Shown here piece by piece: positions 1 through 8,139 of a DNA stretch of 64,000 nt; the first letter of the stretch is position 1; every line of letters begins with the position of its first letter. The notes beneath the pieces were generated by a model. The model made no database searches. It had not been told where the DNA came from and worked only from the letters and a program-made list of their open reading frames with translations. The position numbers and the translations under genes are program-made. Source of the stretch: Selaginella moellendorffii (lineage: Eukaryota; Streptophyta; Lycopodiopsida; Selaginellales; Selaginellaceae); NCBI RefSeq assembly GCF_000143415.4, contig NW_003314332.1, forward strand, positions 709,863 to 773,862, given 5' to 3'.

Positions 1-698
1 CATTTGAGAATCACGGTCCAGTTTGCCGCCGCAACTCGATCATGGGCGACCATCACCTCGCTGAGAATCCCTTTGCTGCCCCTCACCAGGTCGAGAGCAC
101 CAAAAGACGCCTTGATCCCGCTCGCCACCTTCTTAAACCCCCCACCAAAGCCCACTCCTCTGTGGAAGCCCCGAGACTTGAGTGCCTTGTGAGACATCTT
201 GAGACCTTTGATCACAACCTTGGCAGCTCGAATTCCCACGACGATCCCATCGGGGGAGAGTATCAAGCTGCTGCCACCACTGCGCTGGGCATTGAGCAAA
301 AGCATCACCCCATGAGCAGCCTTGATCGCCTTGACGACCAAGTCTGCAGCCTTGATCCCCGACGACACAGCCTTGAGCTTGACGAGCAAAGTTGCCAAGT
401 GAGCCGCAACAATGAGCCTCTCCACTCGAAGCTGGGTAAAACCTCCATCGCCATCCCTGGCGCTCAATCTCAACCCTGCTGCCGCCACATCGCTGATCGC
501 TATGCCACCCCCTTGATCACCCTGATCCCGAGCACTCGACGCTCCAGAAACCCTACATTGCGCGACCAGGCCCTGCGAATCCAGATTTCGCCCTCTCTTC
601 TTCTTACCTGGACAGGACGAAGACGGCGAGTGGCGGCGCATTGCCAGGAAGAAGGCGAGGCGGCCCAGGAGCGCCACCGAGACCAAGGCGTCCGCCAT
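1..698 (-). CDS. unknown protein, 3' end beyond window
   Basis: An open frame runs without a stop from an ATG at 698 (minus) to the window edge, at least 232 codons, so it is truncated by the window, not broken. I do not recognise the family. The first ~20 residues are hydrophobic (ADALVSVALLGRLAFFLA), like a signal anchor or organelle-targeting start, followed by a basic, Ser-rich stretch. The body carries loosely repeated amphipathic segments of the type GIKAADLVVKAIKAA, GIRAAKVVIKGLKM and ASGIKASFGAL, which could be membrane-active or coiled helices. A GTAAGAAG at about codon 31 could be a splice donor, so the frame may contain an intron. It is divergent from the GME gene, sharing a ~410 bp upstream region. 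Codon usage looks coding, but the protein is unplaced. Confidence 0.4.
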   Translation of the reverse strand, partial: MADALVSVALLGRLAFFLAMRRHSPSSSCPGKKKRGRNLDSQGLVAQCRVSGASSARDQGDQGGGIAISDVAAAGLRLSARDGDGGFTQLRVERLIVAAHLATLLVKLKAVSSGIKAADLVVKAIKAAHGVMLLLNAQRSGGSSLILSPDGIVVGIRAAKVVIKGLKMSHKALKSRGFHRGVGFGGGFKKVASGIKASFGALDLVRGSKGILSEVMVAHDRVAAANWTVILK

Positions 699-1111
699 AG
701 CAATAACATGGAAGAGGTAGTGTCCACCATAGCCTTATTAATGCCCTAGACTCGCCCACACGAGCTCGAAACCAAGACCACCACCTATCGCTTTCCACCA
801 GCATCGCGACGAGTGGCAATAGCTTCTTTTGGGGAGATACCTGACCAGATGCTACCATTCTCCCTCCCTTCCTTCCCTTCCCACGGGCCACCCTCCATGA
901 GAAAATTTCCATTTGGGAAATTTTCTTGTGGCGTTGCATAGAACCTCTACTGAGATACCTTAGAAATTTTCGTGCAATTGTAAAAAGGTGAAAAGGAAAT
1001 AGTAAAAGGCTCTTTTCTTGGGGCCTTTTTACCCCATACATAGGGCTTGTATAAATTAGGAGGGAAGAGAGGAGAGATAGCCAAAGGTTTGTAATTTGAT
1101 AGCTAGAGGAG
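699..1111. promoter_or_regulatory. bidirectional upstream region with TATA box and inverted repeat
   Basis: Short region between two divergent genes. A TATA-like GTATAAAT lies at 1049-1056, about 60 bp upstream of the GME start, a plausible core promoter for that gene. A perfect 11-bp inverted repeat (900-910 against 916-926, 5-bp spacer) lies in the middle. Confidence 0.4.
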
Positions 1112-2592
1112 ATGGGGAGCCACTATGGCGATTACACCGCAGGGGCAGAGCTGGAGCGCGAGACCTATTGGCCGAATGAAAAGCTTCGCATTTCCATCTC
1201 CGGCGCTGGAGGATTCATAGCATCACACATCGCGCGGCGGCTCAAGGCCGAGGGCCACTACGTCATCGCGTCGGATTGGAAGAAGAACGAGCATATGAGC
1301 GAGGAGATGTTTTGCCACGAATTCCATCTCGTGGATCTGCGAGTGATGGAGAATTGCTTGGCGGTGACCAAGGGTGTTGATCACGTCTTTAATTTGGCAG
1401 CCGACATGGGTGGGATGGGATTCATACAATCGAATCACTCGGTGATTCTTTTCAACAACACCATGATCAGTTTCAACATGCTGGAAGCAGCTCGGATCAA
1501 TGGAGTCAAAAGGTTTGGAAAAATCTTTTTCTTTTTTCCTTGGTATTTTGACTTTTTCCTTCTCCCAGGTTTTTCTATGCATCCAGCGCATGCATTTACC
1601 CAGAATTCAAGCAACTTGAAACGAACGTGAGTCTCAAGGAATCGGATGCTTGGCCAGCAGAGGTATGCTGTCTTCCAAGAAAAAAACAACTTGTTTCTCA
1701 AACTTTTTGTTTTTCATGTTGCTCTTTCTAGCCTCAAGATGCTTATGGACTAGAGAAGCTCTGCAGTGAAGAGCTGTGCAAGCACTACACCAAGGATTTT
1801 GGAATCGAGTGCCGGATTGGAAGATTTCACAATATTTATGGGCCTTTTGGTACCTGGAAAGGTGAGCGGTCTAAAGTTTGTTCTTTACTCTCGTAGCTCA
1901 TGTATTGGTGATTGATGAAAAACAATTCAGGTGGACGGGAGAAGGCTCCAGCGGCATTTTGTAGGAAAGCTCTAACTTCCACTGATAAGTTTGAGATGTG
2001 GGGTGATGGGAAGCAAACACGATCATTTACGTTCATCGATGAATGTGTGGAGGGTGTTTTGAGGTGTGTCTCTTTTTCTGCTTTCTGGAATTGATGGTCG
2101 ATCGATACTAAATGCCTTTTGCTTTTTCTTTCTTGTCGTGCACAGGCTGACAAAGTCGGACTTTCGTGAACCGCTCAATATCGGAAGTGATGAGATGGTG
2201 AGCATGAACGAGATGGCTGAGATTATCTTGGGTTTTGGAGACAAGAAACTGCCAATCCACCATATCCCTGGGCCAGAAGGTGTTCGTGGTAGAAATTCGG
2301 ACAACAATCTGATAAAGGAGAAGCTCGGTTGGGCCCCAACAATGCGACTCAAGGTGAAAAAACGAGTTTTTATTTATTTCTTCCTCTCTCTCCTGTTTTG
2401 CAGAAGCAAACTAACGTGAGATTGTGTGGTGTGTAGGATGGACTCCGGATCACTTATATGTGGATCAAGGAGCAGCTAGACGAGGAGATCTCTGAGGGAC
2501 AGGATATGGCTGCTTATAGCTCCTCCAAAGTTGTGGGAACTCAAGCTCCTGTCCAGCTTGGCTCGCTCAGGAAGGCCGATGGCAAGGAGTAG
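1112..2592 (+). CDS. GME: GDP-mannose 3,5-epimerase
   Basis: Converts GDP-D-mannose to GDP-L-galactose (and GDP-L-gulose) in the cytosol, feeding ascorbate and cell-wall polysaccharide synthesis. Six exons fit the frame and family: 1112-1512, 1569-1662, 1732-1861, 1931-2063, 2146-2353 and 2437-2592, all with GT-AG introns of 56-83 bp. The extended-SDR fold is clear: the NAD-binding GAGGFIASHIARRL near residue 30, the catalytic cysteine in SSACIYP, the YGLEK catalytic Tyr-Lys pair and the substrate-region motif GRFHNIYGPFGTWKGGREKAPAAF. The length of about 373 residues matches plant GME. The N-terminus (HYGDYTAGAELERETYWP) is the usual plant form, so the first ATG is accepted. It converges with the glutaredoxin gene, with 180 bp between stop codons. 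Confidence 0.95.
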
Positions 2593-2772
2593 TAAAGCGA
2601 ACTTAAGTGACAAACTCAAAAAGTAAAAGAGTGAGCTTTGGATAATCACGAAGCGTTCCTTCACTCCCACTTGCGGTGGAAGTGAAAGAGTAGCAGCAAT
2701 AAGAATACAAACATCTTGGTTTTATTTTTCTTTCTCTTGGCTTGGATTCGATTCGCTTGAAACGATGGAACT

Positions 2773-4562
2773 TTAGCTGGCGAGAGCTTCCTTGAGCTCC
2801 TTATTCTCTTTCATCTCCATGATAATGTCACAGCCCCCGATAAGCTCGCCTTTGTGGTAGAGCTGAGGATAAGTTGGCCAGTTTGAGAATGCCTTGAGCC
2901 CCTGCCTCACCTCCTCGTCACTGAGAATATCAAAGCTGCCAAATTCGATGCCTTCCTCCTTGAGTGCGCTTGCCACCTTCTTGCTAAACCCGCACATTGG
3001 CTCCTCCGGCGTCCCTTTCATGAAAAGCATTGTCGGGGACGAGTGAATCAGCTTTTTCAGCCGGCTGTTGATGTCTTCCTTTTCCTCTGTCGCCCCCATA
3101 GCCTCCTTGAGCTCGCCACTCTTGTGCATTTCCATGACGATGTCGCATCCACCTATCAGCTCGCCCTTGACGTATAGCTGCGGAAACGTTGGCCAGTTGG
3201 AGAAGGACTTGATGCCTTGCCGGACCTCTTCGTCGCTCAGAATGTCGAAGGAGCCAAAAGGAACTCCCACCTCCTCGAGTGCTCCCGCCACTTTCTTGCT
3301 GAAACCGCACTTTGGCTCCGACGGACTCCCTTTCATGAACAGCATCACGTCGTGCGAGTGGATAAGCTTCTTTAGGCGCTCCTCGAGAGTTTCCTCCGGT
3401 CCCTTGTCGGATCCATTGGCGTGAGCTTTGCTGCCATTCTCTTGCGACTTTAGCTTGGCGTCCGCGAGAGCTTCTCCCAGCTCCCCACTCTTGTGCATCT
3501 CCATTATCACATCACACCCTCCCAAAAGCTCGCCTTTGTAGTACAGCTGCGGGTATGTGGGCCAGTTGGAGTAGAGCTTCAAACCTTGACGGACTTCTTC
3601 GTCTTGCAAGATGTCGAAGCTCCCAAAATCCACGGACTCCTCCTTGAGCAAACTCACCACATTCCGGCTGAAGCCACAGCGAGGCTCTTCGGGGCTCCCC
3701 TTCATGAACAGCATCACGGGCTTGGAGCTAACGAGCTTGTCCAGCTTTGACTTGAGCTCACCGGACACCGAAGGAGGAGGCTCCTCGGACTTGATTTCCG
3801 TCTTGCTCGCTCCATTCTCCTTTGGAGGAGCAGCTTCCCCCGCCAAAGCCTCAACTTTGGTGGCCAATTCGGCTGGATTCGCGCCCTCCAGCTTGTCGAT
3901 CACCTCCTGGTTCTGCATCACAAACAGCACACAAGAGTAAGAAAACAACGACCAGATGCAGCGATTCAGTGACTTTTCCTTTTCTACCTTTATAAAAACG
4001 AAGTAAGGCACCACAGAAACGCTGTACTTTTCGGATATTTCTGGATGCTCCTCGGCTTCAACCTGTGAGTACAATAATTGGTGGATGTTTATTAGTCAAG
4101 TCTAGGCAAATCAGAGAAGAGAAATCGAGCACACGCCCTGTCAAGCGAGACATGGCATACGGCAGAAGAGAAGGGAAAAAAAAATAGCACCACCAACAAC
4201 CAGACTCACTTAAGAATGAGACTTGCCATTCACAACTCCACAACAAAAATGTGACCGATTTAGAAACGTGGAAGATGAAAGAGAAACCAAATCCAAAGAA
4301 GAAAGAACAAGACAAGCAGCAGCGAATCGAAAAAGAAAAAGAAAACTAGAATGCGATCCGAGAAATCGATGAAGTATTGTATACAAACCCGGAGAAATCT
4401 GGCCCGCGGAGCAGTGTCGGCACAGAGTTGCTCGAAGACGACATCCATTTGCTTGGAGGCCTCGCACCAGGGCGCACGGAAATGGAGCACGACCGATTTA
4501 CCAGCCTTGACAACCTCGTCGAGATGCGCCAATCCACGAGCTTCTTCCACCATGAGCGCCAT
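2773..4562 (-). CDS. GRXS17: monothiol multidomain glutaredoxin, GRXS17 type
   Basis: Cytosolic/nuclear monothiol glutaredoxin that binds a 2Fe-2S cluster and acts in iron-sulfur protein maturation, redox and temperature responses. Three exons: 4562-4389, 4062-3988 and 3912-2773, giving 462 residues. Domain order is an N-terminal thioredoxin-like domain ([17 protein letters not shown], residues ~25-40, with [10 protein letters not shown] across the first junction), then three glutaredoxin domains, each with MLFMKG, a CGFS active site, NWPT(Y/F)PQLY and GGCD. A Trx domain plus three Grx units is the vascular-plant arrangement. Grx unit 3 has PMCGFS where the others have PRCGFS or PKCGFS. The 5' flank holds two copies of AGCGCATATTCC and a CCACGTGT G-box. 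A damaged copy of the whole locus lies at 21.6-23.6 kb. Confidence 0.95.
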
Positions 4563-4950
4563 GTCTCTCCCTCTTCGGACCTCCGACCTCGACCTAGAAC
4601 AGAGGAGAGCTAGGGCAAGCTTTTAAAGAGGACGAGCAAGCGCATATTCCCTCCCAGCAGAGAGCGCATATTCCGCCACCGTGGCGGCGTGGGCCCCACC
4701 CAACGTGCAAAACCCCGTTTGCGTGCGTGGAAGGAACGGGCTGTACTCGTGCCGGGCGCCACGTGTTGAGCTGCGAGTGGCTACTATACAGGGAGAGTGA
4801 TGTGGATATCCCCCAATGTTTGGGAGCACTAAAAGAATGAGTTGTTGTGATGCAACATCAGTCTCCTTTGTGGAGGTGGAATCGAATCAAACCAACAAAC
4901 ATTACAATCTCTTTCCTCCAAATTCGATCGAAACTTTGTGATGTTCGATT
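4563..4950. promoter_or_regulatory. glutaredoxin upstream region
   Basis: 388 bp between the glutaredoxin start and the 3' end of the kinase-ankyrin gene. It holds a direct repeat of AGCGCATATTCC (4639-4650 and 4663-4674) and a G-box-like CCACGTGT near 4760. Both are also present in the duplicated copy (23.27-23.58 kb), so this flank was copied with the gene. No gene seen. Confidence 0.4.
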
Positions 4951-7902
4951 TCATCCAATTTGCCTCTTCCATTTCCTCGAAGTCATGTATGCCACAATGT
5001 CCATGTACGCTGCATTGTTCTTGTCCCTCATGCCCGTGTCAAAGTTATAGCGGATGAGCAGCCGAACAATTCTTTGGTTCCCACATCGCGCTGCAATGTC
5101 CATTGCAGTTTCTCCCGATGTTCCGGCGTTGGGCCTCGCACCCGCCCTCAGTAGCAGTTCCACCATCTCACTGTCCTGACTAGCAACTGCTTGCAACAGT
5201 GGTGTTGACACTTGATCATGGTGATACTCTAGCCCGTCCAGCACAACACCACCTTCACTTATAAGGAGTTCCACCATGGCCTTTTCCCCTTTGAAAGCAC
5301 ACGCGGCCATGAGAGATTGTCCCAAGTCTGCCCACTCCTCCTTGGAAGAAAGCTCATGTATCAGCTTCCTCAGCTTTTCCAACACCCCTCCCTCGGTATC
5401 AATTACCTGGTTAAGGTCCAAACTGGCGATCACGTCCGTGTAATCCTCCTCGTAACGGAGGAGGCTATGCAGCTTGTCAAAAACGAGATGAACGTCACCC
5501 TTCTCAATTGCTTCCTCAAGCTCCCCCGTCTGGTAGGCGCTAGTACTGCTTTCATCCTTTCTCTCGTCATCGGTGTCGTGTGGGAGTTTCCCCATCTCTG
5601 TCAAGACGGCTAGCACTTCAGCATTCTGCCGGGCGGCTCGCGCAAGGCAGGCAAAGGACCAGCCGTCAAAGTCGAGCACCCCGGCTGCGTACTCAACCAT
5701 TTCCCTGCTTCCATTTGCCCCCAGGCTCCTCCACAACCTGTCTTCAACGCGATCATGTCGGGCTGGATCCTTCCAATGCGAGATGAGGAGTTGGAAGACT
5801 GACCAGTCCCCATCTCTCGAGCATGCATGGCTGAAAGGCTCCACTCCATACATCTTACATGCCTCCACAAAAATCCTAAGAAGTGGCAGAAAAGCCCGGT
5901 GTTGGGGCTCGATATGATGCCTGTGTCGAAACAGCTGCGCCACCTTTGCTGTAGAACTAGTTATCCCATCATTGGAAGCTGCATCAATCACGAAAACGTC
6001 CAGCTCCAGAAACGCTGTCATCACGGCTAAGCTCCAGAAGTCCATGGCATGGTAAAACAACTCTCTCAAAAAATGCGGGTCATTCGCATGTGTCGTTCCC
6101 AGAGTCCCCCCTCTTTCAAGCAGGAACATGACCGCTCCCACCTTGTCACCTTCGATGGCATACGAAAGTGGAGTATGGAACTCGTTAACCAGCGCTACAT
6201 TGACGTAGTCGGGCTGCTGCACATAGTCAAGCAGGATTCTCATCAGTTTGGTGTTGCCTTGATGCGCCATTCTGTGCAGCGGTTTCAGGTTGCTGCTCGG
6301 GTGCCATGTATCGTAGTCCATTCCTAAATCGTAGAGAAGATAGGACAGTACCTCGTCACTTTGGCCATCGCATGCTTCGTGCAGTAGCCACTCTTCCTGC
6401 ACAACGATGTCTCTCCATTTGCTGGCCAGGAAGCGCAGCACAGCTGGACTCCCTGGCCGGGCGCAGATGCTGCACAGTCGGGAAACATCCCTTTCAGGGT
6501 TGAAACTCCAAGTGACCCCCGCTCTGTCCATGATATACTCGACGCCCATTTTGAAATCAATCTTGCAAAAGAGATGTAGCAGCGTGTTCCCGTCAATGTC
6601 CACCACCATGTTCTTGCTTGGCTGCTCAACGAAAGCGTCCAGAACGTTAGGGAACCTTGTCCTGAGACGGTTGAGCATGTCCCTGTACTCTGGCGACGAA
6701 ACGAATGCAAGATCATCGTTGTTGTTGTTGTTGCAGCTGTCGCATCGGACGACATTCCATAGCTTATCATAAGCAGCGTGTGCATGTTCCAGGCACTGCT
6801 CCAGGGAGAATCTATTTGTACGGTCCTGGCAGCAGCCGTCAACCATGGCAAAGAGCTCGTCAAAAACTGGCTCGATCACAGGCTGTTTCAAGCCTGGTGG
6901 AATTTCAAGAGTCACTGGACAGCCTGGGAATCTCTTGTTGTCAATAATTTCCTTGATCTCATCACGCTTCTCAGGGCCATCAGGGATGAAACCATCCCAG
7001 GACATCTCGATCCATAGCATGCCCAAGGAGTATACATCTGATGGGAAAGGATTGTCCACAATGAGCTTAAAGCCTTCTGGATCATCCAGCGCATCTGAAA
7101 CCTCAGGCGATATCCAGAACAGCGACCCGCCCAGCGAGTTGAGGTAGTCAACGTCTCTCACCCTGAAGCTGAATCCAAAGTCTACGAGCTTGGGCGTGCA
7201 GAAGCTGTCCAAAAGCACGTTTCTACCTTTGAGATCTCCGTGGTAAACGCCATTTCGATGGCAAGTCTTTACTCCCACCACCACCTCCATGAAGATTTCC
7301 AGCTTTGTCTTCCACCAAGATGGAAGCTCTTCCAAGCCCGGACCCCGAGACTTAAGAAACCTGCTAAGATCACCGTGCGGGCCTTCCACGAGCTCCATGA
7401 CGATGCAGACGCCATTGAGATCGCTGTTGCGGGTAACCCCATAGACATGCACCACATTCCTGGTTCCTTGTAGCACCCTTACATTGCAGGCCTCCCTCAA
7501 GACTTCCACAACCTCATCCAGTTCAACTTCGCCAGTGTCGATTTTCTTAACAGCGACTGTTATCATTTTCTCGCTGTGGTCGCCTTTCAAAATGGACCTT
7601 GACGGCGTTTGGTGCCTCTTTGCGTTAACCCAAGGCCCTCTGCTAAGCTCAAACCTCTCTCCATGGCTCTCCATCAGCGTACCTTTAAAGATTTTTCCAA
7701 AGTTTCCGCCATCGATGCTCCCTACAGAATCCAGCTTTAGAGTGTCCAGCAGATATGTCTCTGCGCGTCTGTACAAGTCAACAGCTACTGCTGGATCCCT
7801 TAGATCTTCCCAAGCCTTCATAGCGGCTTCATACCGCGATATCAAGTACTCCGAATCTGAAACAGATGACTCCAGCTCAAATTTTGATGTTAAGGAGGCC
7901 AT
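4951..7902 (-). CDS. protein kinase with C-terminal ankyrin repeats, single exon
   Basis: One uninterrupted 983-codon frame. Residues ~60-375 form a protein kinase: Gly-rich loop DGGNFGKIFKG, VAVKK lysine, catalytic loop YHGDLKGRNVLL, VDFGFSF, and ISPEV in place of APE. The catalytic Asp, Asn and DFG are kept, but the Arg of HRD is Gly, so it is a non-RD kinase and probably active. Residues ~430-980 hold degenerate ankyrin-type units, the clearest near the C-terminus (STPLLQAVASQDSEMVELLL and GETAMDIAARCGNQRIVRLL). An Asn/Asp run (SCNNNNNDDL) separates the two halves. There is no signal peptide or TM, so it is probably cytosolic. Kinase-first order differs from the usual plant ankyrin-kinases (ankyrin first). 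The start ATG lies only ~4 bp from the end of Copia LTR-like sequence, so its promoter may be retroelement-derived. Confidence 0.85.
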   Translation of the reverse strand: MASLTSKFELESSVSDSEYLISRYEAAMKAWEDLRDPAVAVDLYRRAETYLLDTLKLDSVGSIDGGNFGKIFKGTLMESHGERFELSRGPWVNAKRHQTPSRSILKGDHSEKMITVAVKKIDTGEVELDEVVEVLREACNVRVLQGTRNVVHVYGVTRNSDLNGVCIVMELVEGPHGDLSRFLKSRGPGLEELPSWWKTKLEIFMEVVVGVKTCHRNGVYHGDLKGRNVLLDSFCTPKLVDFGFSFRVRDVDYLNSLGGSLFWISPEVSDALDDPEGFKLIVDNPFPSDVYSLGMLWIEMSWDGFIPDGPEKRDEIKEIIDNKRFPGCPVTLEIPPGLKQPVIEPVFDELFAMVDGCCQDRTNRFSLEQCLEHAHAAYDKLWNVVRCDSCNNNNNDDLAFVSSPEYRDMLNRLRTRFPNVLDAFVEQPSKNMVVDIDGNTLLHLFCKIDFKMGVEYIMDRAGVTWSFNPERDVSRLCSICARPGSPAVLRFLASKWRDIVVQEEWLLHEACDGQSDEVLSYLLYDLGMDYDTWHPSSNLKPLHRMAHQGNTKLMRILLDYVQQPDYVNVALVNEFHTPLSYAIEGDKVGAVMFLLERGGTLGTTHANDPHFLRELFYHAMDFWSLAVMTAFLELDVFVIDAASNDGITSSTAKVAQLFRHRHHIEPQHRAFLPLLRIFVEACKMYGVEPFSHACSRDGDWSVFQLLISHWKDPARHDRVEDRLWRSLGANGSREMVEYAAGVLDFDGWSFACLARAARQNAEVLAVLTEMGKLPHDTDDERKDESSTSAYQTGELEEAIEKGDVHLVFDKLHSLLRYEEDYTDVIASLDLNQVIDTEGGVLEKLRKLIHELSSKEEWADLGQSLMAACAFKGEKAMVELLISEGGVVLDGLEYHHDQVSTPLLQAVASQDSEMVELLLRAGARPNAGTSGETAMDIAARCGNQRIVRLLIRYNFDTGMRDKNNAAYMDIVAYMTSRKWKRQIG

Positions 7903-7905
7903 GCA

Positions 7906-8095
7906 CCCAGAACAATCCCCTGGGATGGATGTCAGCTTGGAATCCGAGCGGCCGCTCGTTGCCGTGGCGCCCGCCGCAAGCTAGGAAGAGGAGAAAAAGC
8001 CCTCGCTGCCGCCATAGCCGAGCTCTCCTCCCTCCTCCACAAAATTAGGGTTTGGTTTGGGAAAGAAAGAATCTGTACGCCACGTGGCTCTAACA
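7906..8095 (-). repeat. 3' LTR of Copia element, with divergent interior
   Basis: Shares TGTTAGAGCCACGTGGC at its start and CATCCATCCCAGGGGATTGTT near its end with the 5' LTR at 20164-20333, but the ~120 bp between them is unrelated. That interior holds AAACCCTAA followed by a short ATG-initiated, Ala/Arg-rich frame resembling the 5' end of a host gene. The LTR's terminal CA end is not recognisable. The kinase-ankyrin ATG follows immediately. Confidence 0.6.
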
Positions 8096-8139
8096 CTCCC
8101 ACCTGGATCTTTATCACCAGCGTGACCATTGCCGCCCAC

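Noticed and set aside
42-749. 235-codon plus-strand frame
   Set aside because: It is antisense to the better minus-strand frame (1-698) and its composition is odd (many His, Pro, Arg).
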